64,000 nucleotides of DNA from contig CM055315.2 in NCBI GenBank assembly GCA_029255685.2, forward strand, positions 32,183,501-32,247,500. The letters are read 5' to 3'. Positions 9,731 through 20,931 of the stretch are shown here, piece by piece (positions within the stretch are counted from its first letter, which is position 1; each line of letters begins with the position of its first letter). Source of the DNA: Silene conica. Taxonomy: Eukaryota > Streptophyta > Magnoliopsida > Caryophyllales > Caryophyllaceae. Under the pieces are notes generated by a model that made no database searches, was not told where the DNA came from, and worked only from the letters and a program-made list of their open reading frames with translations. The position numbers and the translations under genes are program-made.

Positions 9731-11455
9731 ATGTTAGGAAGAACAGAAAGGCGATCCAAATCAAGGCACGACCCTATGGTGGAGCAAGAAGTTCAGAATG
9801 TGATGGATAGTAGCAACATTGGCCCGGATCCTTGCTTTCCCGGACTCCACTTTGCTACAATTCAACAAAAAGGTAATTTCACCTATTTTAAGCATCGCCC
9901 CCTTCACCCAACTAGGTTTATTGATACAGCCGGTTTGAGGGAAATAGGGATTGAGAAAATAACCGCGGGTTTTTTTGACGGTATGGGTATGAAAGCTTTG
10001 TATGAAACAAAACCGGTTCACAAATCTCCCCGGTTAACTTGAGAATTTTTGAGTTCTTTGGTAGTGACTAAGAACCGAACCATGGGAAAAGTTGCCTTCT
10101 TAGAGTTCCGATTGATGAATAAGGAACACCGTCTCACATTAGAGGAATTTGCCTTAATTTTTGGGCTCGACGGAAAATTGCCCATTAAGCCTCCGGAGGG
10201 CTTTAATACCGAGCTCATTTAGACAGCCATCGCCGGTCTTGTAAGTGATAGAAACAAAAAGAAACCGGCTAATAGGGTGCATTTGGCACCGATTAGGATA
10301 TGGCATAGGTTCATGGGGTGGACCGTTTTCTCTAGGGATGAACCGCATAATTTCACTACTACGGAGCTCGAGATACTTGGTTGTTATTTGGTTGGTGGCC
10401 CGAAACTAAACATTGCTCACCATATAGCCCTTCATTTGAGTAGGTTGGCATCCCAACCTCAGCTTACTACCCCCATTTGTGTTGGGGGGATGGTCACTTT
10501 GATTGCCAGTAACCGTTGTCAGAGGCACTTCACTGTTGACTACATTCAGGGTGAGAACGTGTTATCTCGCCGGTACTTACAGGAGGCTTTGGGGTGGATC
10601 AAGTATAACCCCAGCGATCGTCATGAGTATTGGCAGATTCGCGTTGATAATAAGTTCAGGAACTCGGTGCCCTTACCTAACACCGAGAGGATGAAGGTTG
10701 TGCCCGGGAACACCTCCTACCTCCTTGATATAGAGGTGGACCCCGAGGAGCTCCCTCCCGACCAGCGTGCTCCGAGAGTTTACACCAGAGATAGAGTCGG
10801 TGCCACTCCTTCCGACCTCCAGTTTGAGCCTTTTCAGCAGCCCCCCATTACCATGTCCCAGTTCCAGAGTGGTCCCTCATACTTCCAGGGATCTACCTCC
10901 GCCTCAGGTTCATCTTCATCTTCATGCCCCCAAGAGCTTATAGATTTCATGGCCCGGGTTGACTTGGGAATGAAGAAAGCAGCGGATCTAGCAGACGAGC
11001 GCCAAGCATTGGCCGATGAGCGTCATAGGGATGTGACCTATAGGCTTGATTACCTCTACCATGATCAAGCCTATAGGACATTTCCGAGTTATGATCGGTC
11101 CGTCCGCGAGGGTTATCATCATCCGGATAGTGGTCGACCGTCATACTACATGCCTCCTGATAGGGGTTATGTGCCCCCCGAGGGGCGTTTTTACGGGGAG
11201 ATTAATGTTTCCCCGGGGTACTTCTCCAACCCGATCTTTCCCCCGAATTTTCGTGGAGTCCCGGACCCTCCCCCTCGAGGACACCCTTCTCCTCATGGCA
11301 TGTATGGTGATCCGGGAGCTAGTGGGTCGCATGCCTCTCCCTTCCGTGATTTTGTGACCAACCCGGGCGACTACATGGTGGTAGATGAGGGCAATGGCGA
11401 AGGAGATGTAAACGGTACCGGCGGTGATGGAGATGATGATGATGGTGATGAGTGA
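9731..11455 (+). pseudogene. Athila env-position ORF with an ATHILA ORF-1-like domain
   Basis: A single frame of 575 codons is interrupted by TGA at 10040 and TAG at 10220 but is otherwise open. The N-terminal part (RFIDTAGLREIGIEKI, FLSSLVVTKNRTMGKVAFLEFRLMNKEHRLTLEEFALIFGL) resembles the plant ATHILA ORF-1 family. The middle has IWHRFMGWTVFSRDEP. The C terminus is Pro/Ser-rich with a short charged repeat (ADERQALADERHRD) and a Glu/Asp tail. I see no signal peptide or membrane segment, so the name env-like would describe the position only. Function is unknown; a capsid or RNA-binding accessory role is possible. Confidence 0.75.
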
Positions 11456-13746
11456 CCACCTTTGGAGGTGGTTGGTGATGATTATGCTCCCCATGGAAAA
11501 ATCCAAAGCAAGTAACTCCCAAAATCCAAATTTCGATTTAGTTTGCATTTCCTTTCTAGCATGCATTTAGAGTAGTTAGTTTAGTTTAATTAAGTTTGTT
11601 TTAGTTTTCTTTTCATGTTTTCACATCATTAGTTTAGATGCATATAGTTGCATTCATGTAAATGCATTAGATTTATATTTTTGTATCATATTGTCACATA
11701 TAGTTTGCATACATGTAGATTAGAGCATTTAGTTTGCATTTAGTCTAGTTTTTAGTTTTTCTTTTCTTTTGTTTCTTTTTGTTTTTATTGCTTTCATAAA
11801 AATCAAAAATCCAAAAAATTGAAAAACCAAAAACTTTCAAAAATATGTTCTTTATTTTCCGGTTTTCCTCCTCACATTATGCTTATAAATAAGTGTGGGG
11901 AGGAAGAACCGTTTATTTCAAAAAAATACAAAAACAAGTTTTTATTTTCTCAAAAAATTCAAAAAAGCCAAAAACATGTTGTTTTCGTTCTTTTTCCTTC
12001 ATTTCCCCCTTGCACTTTGTTCCATTGAGGACAATGTAAATCTTAAGTGTGGGGAGGGAAAATATCCACTTTGTGAATATTTGATTGCTTTTGTAAGTAT
12101 GAAAAACTTCATAAAATACCAAAAAATCGAAAAATTTGAAAAATTCAAAAACATGTTTTTATCTTATTAGTGTAGAATTGTATATACTTGTGTTTGTTTT
12201 CTCTCCTTTCGCATAGGCAACACTCGCTTGAGCACCGCTTTGGATTTTGAAGACGCCACGGTATGATCGTTCCAACCTCTATCTCACTCTCATTTTCATT
12301 CTTTTGTTACAATTGAGGAGGATGGGCATGTATTTGGAGGATGTGGAGTGTATTTTGGAGTTTGTGTGTGGCTTGTGTGCTTTTGTGCTGTTAGGAGATG
12401 TGTTAATTTTGTTTGCCATGTAGTTTGATAGTCTTTTTTGCTTTATAACATGTCTATATTAGTTGCATTCATGGCATTTAGTTGTGTTTAGGATTATGTT
12501 TTGAAAATGCCTAATTGAGAACTTTGACAAAATCGTTTAGGCCATTGCAAATAATTCTTCTACTTGTGACTTTGTCTTTTAGAATGATTTTTAAAAACAC
12601 CCTGGGTCATGCTTTTCTAGTATCTTTCTGACCATGGTCTAATACCGAGTCAAGGGTTTGCATGTGAGTCACCTTGTCTACCCCCGTGATGTGAAGTGGT
12701 TTTGATTATCTTGTCTTGGTGACCTTGTTCGACTTGGCGGTTTGGCAACCCAAAAATAAATTTCATGAATAAATTTGGAATGCTCTTTTCAATGATCCTA
12801 AGAAGTGGAAATGTTCTGAAGGAAAAAGAAACCTCAAGTGAAAAAGAAAAAAATGGTTGTTGAAAAAGAATAAGAACATGTTGTTTTGGTGGAGGCGTAC
12901 CACTTCGATGTGCTTTGGAGGGTAGCCATTGAGTTGGCTTCCCACTTGGTTGTGAATTCGACCGCCCAAAGACAGAGTGATTGTCACCCCGATAAGCTAT
13001 TGTCTGGAGGTTAACCGGTTGCCTAATAAGCGATTGGCGAAAGCAAAGGACATTAGCACGCGTGAGACAAACCCCATCCTAACTCATGGCATGAAAAAGA
13101 AATGAAAAATTGAATGAGGTCAAGTTTTGATTGTAATCCACCATTTTGTATTGATTTGAGCATTTCACTCCAAAAAAAATCAATTTTGCCATGCCGTTTT
13201 GTCGATCTTGGGACGACCCATGACCTTTACTTTGTGAGGAATCTAGACTTGTTGTATCTTTTGCCTTTAGCATTGCGGGGATCATCATTCCATTCCATCC
13301 GATCGCCCTTGACAAAAGTATTTGGATAACGGTTATGAAAGTAGCCTAGTCTAGCATGATTTGGCGGTGTTTTGTTGTCATCCTTCTTGCCTTAGTGACT
13401 TGTAGAATTAATATTTGTGAGGGAGTTTACGATTTTGAATTTGTTCCCTTTTAGTTGTTTTCCGCCGCTTGAATGAGGCAAGCGAGTTTTCTTTCTTTTC
13501 CGATGCATGTTGCTTGTCTATACGTGTTTTGTTTTTACTTGTTGGCATCAAAAGTTTTGTAGCAAGACCTTACTTGCCTTGCAATAGGGCATTCTTCCTC
13601 ATGAATGTCAAATTGTGAGTTGAAAGGGCTACGGGTGTAGCTAAACCCGAATCGGCTTATAGTTAGCTTAGTTAGTTTGTTTCTTTGTTTTTTTTTATAA
13701 GGGTTATGTAGTTGCTTGATCTCGTACTCGAGGACGAGTAAGGTTT
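11456..13746 (+). other. 3' untranslated region of the Athila-like element
   Basis: No coding sequence was recognised in 2.3 kb. The first part is T-rich, with two blocks of A-rich short repeats around 11800-11970 and 12100-12160. AAGTGTGGGG occurs at 11891 and 12045, ahead of the real polypurine tract at 13747. The second copy, like the real tract, is preceded by GAGGAC, as if a tract-bearing module was duplicated. Confidence 0.65.
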
Positions 13747-13761
13747 AAGTGTGGGGAATTC
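13747..13761 (+). other. Polypurine tract of the Athila-like element
   Basis: AAGTGTGGGGAATTC abuts the 3' LTR and follows CTCGAGGACGAG. It would prime plus-strand DNA synthesis. Confidence 0.8.
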
Positions 13762-15350
13762 TGATGAGCTCCATTTTGGTCATCATTTTCTTTACATATT
13801 CTTTATTTTCGGTCACAATTCGACCTCGATTTGCGTGTCTTTGGTTGTTTTTACGTCCGTTGCCTCGTATATTCCTATTCGATCCACTTTTTGTAGGTAT
13901 TACGGCGGGGGCGAAGAAACGGAGGAAATCGAGACGAATTTGGAGCGATTTATGAAGAATTGTGAAGGATTTAGCAAGACCTTTCCCAGGCCCTCCCAGC
14001 CGGTCCCCAACCGGCGGGCCGGTCGACCGGCTGGGGAGCTTTGACTTGACTTTCGAGAAAAAATGAAGAAGTTTTCAGAACCTTGAGAAAAGGCTCCCAG
14101 CCGGTGGCCAACCGGCAGCCGGTCCACCGGCTGAGGGTACCTGTGCTTGAAGAATTATGATCAAAAATGCAGAATTGAAGATTTGGCCTCCCAGCCGGTG
14201 CCAGACCGGCAGCCGGCCGGTCGGCTGGGAAGGCATGAATATTGAAGAAAATTTGCAGAAGTCCCTATTTGGACTCTCAGCCGGTCCCAGACCGGCAGCC
14301 GGTCGACCGGCTGGGAGTCACTTTTCGTATTTTCGAGCTCTATATAAACCCGCACTTGTATCATTTTCTTATCACGCATTTCTAAGCTTATTTTCTAGGG
14401 TTTTACTGTTTCATTGGTTCATACTTAGACACAAAAACTCTCTTAAACATTTTAATCCTCTTTAGATCTTAGTTTAATCTTTCAATCCTTGTTAATCTTT
14501 CTTTAGTATTCTACTTAGTCTTGTTCTTGGGCATTTGTAGAGGATTTTTATTGGGTTGTATTTTGAAGGGTTTGAAAGAATCTTTCAACTTGTTATCCAA
14601 GCTACTTCCTTTTCCATAATTATTGGTATAATCTCTCTAATCTCCACTTAGTTATTGCATTTATCTAAGTTTCTTTTGAATCAATTGTTTACCTTTGCTT
14701 GTTCATGATGTTTGGCATTTGTTTATCTCTTGTTAACATGTTTTCCCTTGCCATGAGTCAGTAGTCCCTTTACTAGGGTTAGGGGTGATCTTGGGTAGTT
14801 GATGTTGATGTATGTTGTTTAGGGTTAGGGTTTAGGTTTCACCCTTGTTAGGTTTTCAATGTATGCATGCAAGATGTTTGATGAAATGCCTCAATGATGG
14901 TTGGGCATGATTCTTATTGTTGGTTGCCTTAGACGATAGTCTAAGACTTTCATGGACATGTGTATGTGTTAGGTTGACCTTGTTTGTAGCGAAAGCTAGA
15001 ATAGGACTCGACCTTAGGTTAGTCAAATCGAAAGACGAGACGGACCTAGACCTAACTTAGATGAGACCACCTACCCCTATGCTTGTTTGACATCGACTAC
15101 CCTAGTAACCCCCGACACCCTAGTTCTTTTAATCATCTATTTCATCTAGATTTATTTGCTTCAATTGTTTGTCATTAGTTAATTAGTCTTTCCAAACCAA
15201 ACCTATTACCCCGACTCTTGCTTAGATTAGAACATAACTATACAACTATCCCCACCGTCTTCGCGAACGATAACCCTATTATACTACTTAATTTGGGTTT
15301 TTATAAATGTGTTTGATGCGTGAGAACCGACGACTAAATCGCGCGCATCA
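13762..15350 (+). repeat. 3' LTR of the Athila-like element
   Basis: Nearly identical to 850-2437, with the four CCGG modules and a TATA box at 14341-14347. Differences are mostly single bases, including a one-base gain inside the first module. Confidence 0.93.
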
Positions 15351-15355
15351 GTGCC
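15351..15355. other. Right target-site duplication GTGCC of the Athila-like element
   Basis: Exact copy of 845-849; beyond it the gag frame of the outer element resumes with codons IDAETRVAAT. Confidence 0.95.
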
Positions 15356-15718
15356 ATAGATGCTGAGACCCGAGTTGCTGCTACTAGTGTGTCTTTACAC
15401 CAGAGATCCATCTACCAGGGGAAGAGACCGTTTGTTCCATCCACTTCTTCACATTCTTCTCAGAAGGAGTGATTTGAGAGGTTCTCTGCACCTGTTGCTA
15501 AGACTATTGTTCACTCGGATACTGTTCCTGGTGTTTGTCGCCGTTGTGGTAAACCACCTCATCCGGGTTTTGACTGTTTCAAGAATGCCTACAAGTGTTA
15601 TACTTGTAATGGATTTGGGCATAGATCCTTTGATTGTCCTGAGAGGAACACCGCACTTGGCAAGGCTGCCACTGCTGCTGCAGCGACTAGAGGAGGTAAG
15701 GCTAAGGGGAAGATCTTC
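15356..15718 (+). pseudogene. Gag C terminus with two zinc knuckles, outer chromovirus
   Basis: The frame continues from 718-849. After a basic linker it shows two tandem CX2CX4HX4C knuckles, [14 protein letters not shown] and [14 protein letters not shown], and then an Ala/Gly/Lys-rich spacer leading to protease without a frame change. A TGA at 15470-15472 breaks the reading frame before the knuckles. The knuckles would bind the genomic RNA. Confidence 0.85.
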
Positions 15719-17725
15719 GTGATGACTAGAGCAGAGGCTGAGGCTCATCTAGACATTGTTGCCGGTATCTTTTCTATTCTTGGCGCTGAGTGCCTGATTT
15801 TATTTGATACTGGTGCTTCTCTATCATTCATATCGACCCAGTTTGCCGACAGACTAGCTCTGGAGTCTTCTGTTGTTGGGGAGACTTCTATCTCATTGCC
15901 TTCGGGAGATGTTTTCTCATGCTCTTCTTCCCATAGGGATGTTCCGATTATTATTGGTCAAGCTACATTTCCAGCGGACTTAATGAGATTTCCTCTCGAG
16001 GAATTTGACATTATCCTCGGTATGGATTGGTTATCGCGATACCATGCTCGCTTCGAGTGTTGCGACCAGAAAATCTGCTTGAGGAGTTCTTCAGGAGTTC
16101 GTGTTTCCTATAGGGGAACTCGCCCTAAAAAGGGTGTTCGTGTTATTTCTTCAATGAAAGTTTCTCATCTTCTAAGGAAGGGTTGCCAAGCCTTCCTGTG
16201 TGTTGTTTCAGCTGCAAAGCCATCGCTACTAAAGCTTGAGGATGTAGCTATTGTTCGTGAGTTTCCAGATGTTTTCCCAGAAGAGTTGCCAGGGATACCG
16301 CCTGAGAGAGACGTGGAGTTTACCATTGAGCATGTTCCATGTACCGGTCCTATATCTAAGGCTCCCTACCGTATGGCTCCACCTGAGTTGAAAGAGTTGA
16401 AGCAGCAATTAGAAGAGATGATTGAGAAGGGATTCATTAGACCGAGTGCTTCTCCTTGGGGTGCTCCAGTTCTTTTCGTCAAGAAGAAAGATGGTTCTAT
16501 GAGACTTTGCATTGATTACAGGGAATTGAACAGAGTTACAGTGAAGAACAGATATCCTTTGCTTAGCATTGATGACTTATTTGATCAGTTTAGAGGTGCT
16601 TCCAGATTTTCGAAGATTGACCTTCGTTCCGGTTATCATCTGATTCCAATGAGAGAGGCTGATATTGCGAAGACTGCTTTCCGTACCAGATATGAGCACT
16701 TTGAGTTCGTTGTCATGCCTCTTGGTTTGACGAATGCTCCTGCTATCTTCATGGATCAGATGAACAGGACGTTCAGTGAGTTCTTAGACACTTGTGTTGT
16801 GGTGTTTATTGATGATATCCTCATTTATTCGAAGACTGATGCCGAGCATGCCGAACATCTTCGATTGATACTTGAGATTTTACGTCGACAAAAGTGGTTC
16901 GCGAACTTCTCTAAGTGTGAGTTTTGGCTATCTAAGGTTGCATTTCTTGGACATGTGATATCTAGTGAGGGAGTTATGGTTGATCCCGCAAAGATTGAGG
17001 CCGTTGTTGATTGGGAGAGTCCCAAAGATGTGGGAGAGATTCGTAGTTTCCTCGGTTTGGCTGGTTACTACCGTCGATTTGTTGAGGATTTTTCTAGATT
17101 GGCTCGTCCGATGACTCAGTTATTGAAGAAAGAGGCTAAGTTTGTTTGGACGGATAAGTGTGAGAGCTCATTTCAGGAATTGAAGAGTAGGTTGACTTCT
17201 GCTCCAGTACTTGCCTTGCCAGAGATTGGTGTTGACTTCGATGTTTACTGCGATGCTTCTATGCTAGGGCTTGGATGTGTGTTGATGCAGAGTGGTAAGG
17301 TGATTGCTTATTCTTCGAGACAGCTGCGAGTTCACGAGGTGAACTATCCGACGCATGATCTTGAGTTAGCTGCCGTTGTTCATGCCTTGAAGATGTGGCG
17401 TCATTACTTGATTGAATCTCATTGTCGCATTTTCAAGGATCATAAGAGTTTAAAGTACATTTTCACACAGAAGGACCTTAATATGCGACAGCGTCGATGG
17501 CTAGAGTTGGTTAAGGATTATGATATTGAGTTGTTGTATCATGAGGGTAAGGCCAATGTTGTTGCTGATGATGCGCTTAGCCGCAAGACTTCTCATTCGA
17601 TGAGTGTTATGCGTGTGTTACCTGAGGAGCTTTGTTCTGAGTTCCGGAAGTTGAGATTAGAGATGGTTGGTAGTGGTTTTGATTGGTTATCTGCTATGAC
17701 TGCCGAGCCGACATTGTATTGGTAG
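15719..17725 (+). pseudogene. Protease, reverse transcriptase and RNase H, outer chromovirus
   Basis: The 668-codon frame contains the protease ([14 protein letters not shown] and [13 protein letters not shown]), reverse transcriptase ([64 protein letters not shown], catalytic FIDDILIYS), and RNase H ([47 protein letters not shown]). The ADALSRK end reads ADDALSRK, an extra residue. It stops at TAG 17723-17725 in the spacer to integrase, and reading resumes in the same frame. Sequence type agrees with the Tekay/Del clade of chromoviruses. Confidence 0.9.
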
Positions 17726-19114
17726 ATTCGCCAGGGTTTGCCTACAGATGCTGCTTTCCGGAAGTTCGAGGCCAAGATTGCGAGTGGTGATGCACAGGAC
17801 TTCGTGATTGGTTCTGATGGTTCTCTTCGGTTCCGAGGCCGGATGTATGTTCCAGATGTGCCGGATTTGAGGAAGAGAGTTCTAGATGAGGCTCACTTGA
17901 CGCCTTATTCTGTTCATCCGGGCGGCGAGAAGATGCACAAAGACCTAAGACTGCTATTTTGGTGGCCCGGGATGAAGAACAACATTTTGGATTATGTGAG
18001 TAGGTGTATGACTTGTCAACAAGTCAAGATTGAGAATAGGAGGCCAGGTGGTTTGTTACAGCCGCTGCACGTTCCTCAGTGGAAGTGGGAGTGTATCTCG
18101 ATGGACTTCGTGACTGCTTTGCCCAAGACAGTTGGAGGCAAGGATGCTATTTGGGTTGTGGTTGATAGGTTAACCAAGTGTGCGAGATTTGTGCCTATCC
18201 GCGAGACGGGGGATATGGACCGCTTAGCCCGAGCTTATATTGCCGAGATCGTCCGTTACCATGGTGTCCCGAGAGAGATCGTGTCTGACCGAGATCCGCG
18301 TTTTTGTTCCAGATTTTGGAAGGCTCTACTGATGAGTACATCATTCCATGCTGCGACTGATGGACAGTCCGAGAGGACTATTCAGACATTACAGGACTTG
18401 CTCCGTGCTTGTGCACTTGATTTCCAGATTTCGTGGGAACAATGTCTACCGTTAGTTGAGTTTTCCTACAACAACAATTTTCACTCATCTATTGGTATGG
18501 CTCCGTATGAGGCGCTCTATGGTAGGAAGTGTCGTAGCCCGATCTGTTGGGATCAGGCGAGCGACGTGCACGACCTAGGACCAGACCAGTTGGCTGCGAC
18601 GATTGATCACATTCAGCTTATCAGAGGTAGGATGAAGGCCGCACAGGATCGGCAGAAATCATATGCAGATGTCCGTCGTAGACCTCTCGAGTTTGAGGTA
18701 GGTGACAGAGTTTTCCTTAGAGTTTCACCGATGAAGGGCGTCAAGAGGTTTGGCATTAAGGGCAAGCTGAGCCCTAAGTATATTGGGCCGTTCGAGATCG
18801 TGAAGAGGATTGGTGCTGCTGCTTATCGATTGGACTTGTCTCCTAGTTTGGGTAAGGTTCATAGTGTCTTTCATGTTTCTCAGCTCCGCAAGTACGTTAG
18901 TGACCCTAGTCACGTGCTTCATAGAGAGATCGAGAACCTAGAGCCGAGTCTTGCTTTCGAGGAGCGTCACGTGAAGATTCTAGACCGTCAGGATAGGAAT
19001 CTTAGGAGCAAGGTGGTGCCCTTAGTGAAGATCCTATGGCGTTGCGGCGATGTGGAGCAGACATGGGAGACCGAGGCTTCGATGCGTGCTACGCATCCTT
19101 CTCTTTTTGATTGA
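17726..19114 (+). pseudogene. Integrase with chromodomain-like tail, outer chromovirus
   Basis: In frame with pol, it has the zinc-binding part (HLTPYSVHPGGEKMHKDLR, CMTCQQVK), the DDE core (SMDFVTALPKT, IVSDRDPRF, ATDGQSERTIQ) and the GPF/Y segment (KYIGPFEIVKRIG). The last 60 residues (LRSKVVPLVKILWRCGDVEQTWETE) resemble the degenerate chromodomain of plant chromoviruses. Compared with the family, about seven residues are missing between the second Asp and the Glu (KALLMSTSF), which probably disrupts the active site. Chromodomains are thought to steer integration towards marked chromatin. Confidence 0.88.
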
Positions 19115-19167
19115 GGTATAGTTATTTATAATTTATCTCTATTCGAGTTTCGAGGACGAAACTTTTT

Positions 19168-19181
19168 GAAGTTGGGGTGAT
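19168..19181 (+). other. Polypurine tract of the outer chromovirus
   Basis: GAAGTTGGGGTGAT lies directly before the LTR start TGTAACATCCC and after TCGAGGACGAA, the usual chromovirus arrangement. Confidence 0.7.
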
Positions 19182-20931
19182 TGTAACATCCCGTATTTTC
19201 TGACGGTCCACCGGCTGAGAGCCTCTATTCCTTGTTTTTTTAGATTTCAAAGATGGCATGGGAAGGGACTCCCAGCCGGCTGACCGGCAGACGGTCCCAG
19301 ACCGGCTGAGCCCCTGTTCTCATTAAAACAGTTTTTAACTTTCGAACGGTTAATCAGTTTTGTTTGAGATTCGTTCCGTTTACCTTATATGTGTGTTTGA
19401 GGTCCCCGGAGGATGGGCGACACTATATTGGGTTCGGGAATGGAGTGTGGATAGAGACCCCCCGGTCGGGTAACCGAAAGGGAAACCGGCTCTCCCTCAA
19501 CTTAGTTCCCGGTATCAATTAAGTGTTGTTTAGAAGTATAAGAAATTAGAACTAAGGATTAGTTATTGAATTGAAGGCTATTGTAGTGATGCGTGTTAAG
19601 TTATGCGATAAGATGTCGCCTCTGAACTTAATACGTAGATTGTTTGTCATGTATGGGGGTATGCGTTGAGATGTCGCCTCTGAGCCCTATACGTGTTTGG
19701 TTGTCGTGTCTGGGGTATGCGTTGAGATGTCGCCTCTGAGCCCAGACATGTTTGAGTGATCCCGTCAGGACATGCCTTAAGTTCGCCTCTGAGTCTGACG
19801 AGTAGAGCAGCTGCACAACGGGGCAGTCAGGTTGTAATACCTTACCCGGAGTGCAGGTGTTGATGTTAGGCCATGCGTTGAGTTATCGCCTCTGAGTCTA
19901 GTGTCTTGTGATGTAGTAAGGGAACATGCGTTGAGTTGTCCCCTCTGAGTTCCTTACTTGTGATTGTGAATTTGGATGCTAGTCCATGCGTTGAGTTGTC
20001 GCCTCTGAGTCTAGTGTCTTGTTGAGTAGCAGGTTCATGCGTTGAGTTGTCGCCTCTGAGTCCTTGCTTGAGATTGTGAATTTGGTATCTAGGTTATGCG
20101 TTAAGATGTCGCCTCTGAACCTTTATACTTGATGATTGTTTGGTATTCAGGTCATGTCTTAAGTTGACCGCTGAACCTTATACTTGTTGAGTTTTATCTG
20201 CTTGCCTACTTGTTGAGTTTTATCTGCTTGCCTAGAGTTGGTACAGTGTCAGATATAGATGTTGATATTGATGAGTATAGTACTTTGATTATGGTTTTGT
20301 TCATCCAAGGCATTGGATGACTCTTTAGTCAGTTTCGTAAATAGTTTGCACTGAAAGACCCCCCGGCCGGGCAACCGGTAGGGAAACCGGCTCTCCTTCC
20401 AAATGGTTTCCGAAGTTGGTTGAGAGCCTTGCATAGTAATTGCTTGATGATATGAGATTCAGATATTGAGATTTGTATGCTTCACATGTTTATATATGCT
20501 GGAGTATTATGTTTGTATTTCTGTGTTACGTGTCGTTACAAAAGGTGGCTAGGAGAGCTCTAGTCACTCCCCACTGATTGTGGCGTACATGTTTACATGT
20601 ATGTAGGTACATGCAGGAGGTTGGCAGGGGTTGCTGAGAGCTAGCGAGCGATGATCCGTTTATCATCGATTTGACTTTACACATTTCATTAGCTAGACTC
20701 TAGACATTTCAGTTACTGGTTTGAGTGTCTGTAGGGATGTGTCATCCCAGACTGTTTGTATATATTTATTTTCAGTACTTAGACAGTTATACTTATCTAT
20801 TTCTGTTTATATCAGTTTCAGTTTTCAGTTTAATTCACCTCGCATGTTAGTTATGTTAAAAAGTTTTAATTCCGTTGTATTTTTAGTACTTTGTATGATT
20901 TTTGTTTTCCGCTTTCGCGAGGGGTTTTACA
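19182..20931 (+). repeat. 3' LTR of the outer chromovirus
   Basis: It starts TGTAACATCCC. Almost at once, after TATTTTC, it joins sequence equal to about position 330 of the 5' copy, so the block of upstream CCGG modules has been lost, leaving one complete module (19267-19309). A ten-unit hairpin array fills 19592-20183, and a 26-bp unit is duplicated at 20182-20233. The proposed end, 20931, is uncertain by tens of bases. Confidence 0.7.
19592..20183 (+). repeat. Array of ten stem-loop units: constant core, covarying arms
   Basis: Each unit has a 19-23 nt core that begins ATGCGTTGAG or similar and ends GTCGCCTCTGA. Cores start at 19603, 19661, 19717, 19772, 19873, 19926, 19986, 20037, 20096 and 20154. 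Flanking arms of 8-11 nt differ from unit to unit yet are complementary within the unit: CGTGTTAAGTT with AACTTAATACG, CGTGTCTGGG with CCCAGACATG, CGTCAG with CTGACG, GTAAGGGAAC with GTTCCTTAC. Imperfect pairs are nearly all G-T, which would be G-U in plus-strand RNA. This points to RNA stem-loops with a conserved loop. I know of no described element of this kind. Confidence 0.85.

Larger units (their letters stand above)
850..15350 (+). mobile_element. Complete Athila-like Ty3/gypsy element nested in the outer gag
   Basis: The element is about 14.5 kb with LTRs of 1588 and 1589 bp, a tRNA-type primer-binding site, gag, protease with a DLGAS motif, reverse transcriptase, RNase H, integrase, a further ORF in the env position and a polypurine tract. 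The DLGAS protease, TGGCGCCGTTGCCGGGG primer site and the large post-pol region are known Athila features. By eye about 20-25 substitutions separate the LTRs (about 1.3-1.5%), so insertion was fairly recent, yet the coding frame already has several stops and shifts. Confidence 0.9.
1..20931 (+). mobile_element. Outer Ty3/gypsy chromovirus (Tekay/Del-like), broken and split
   Basis: This is a plus-strand LTR retrotransposon entered part-way through its 5' LTR. The order is LTR fragment, gag fragment, a nested Athila-like element, gag zinc knuckles, protease, reverse transcriptase, RNase H, integrase with a chromodomain-like tail, polypurine tract and 3' LTR. The 3' LTR opens with TGTAACATCCC just after a GGGG-rich tract and the sequence TCGAGGACGAA, a layout known from Tekay/Del elements. 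The right end at 20931 (GGGGTTTTACA) is inferred from partial complementarity to the LTR start. The 5' LTR is fused directly to gag near 716, so leader and gag N terminus are lost. In-frame stops make it inactive. Confidence 0.8.

Noticed and set aside
9731..11455. Retroviral envelope gene
   Set aside because: No signal peptide, hydrophobic membrane anchor or cleavage-site pattern is visible.
19592..20183. CRISPR-like array (constant repeats with variable spacers)
   Set aside because: It lies in an LTR of a plant retrotransposon; the variable parts are complementary arms, not independent spacers, and unit lengths vary.
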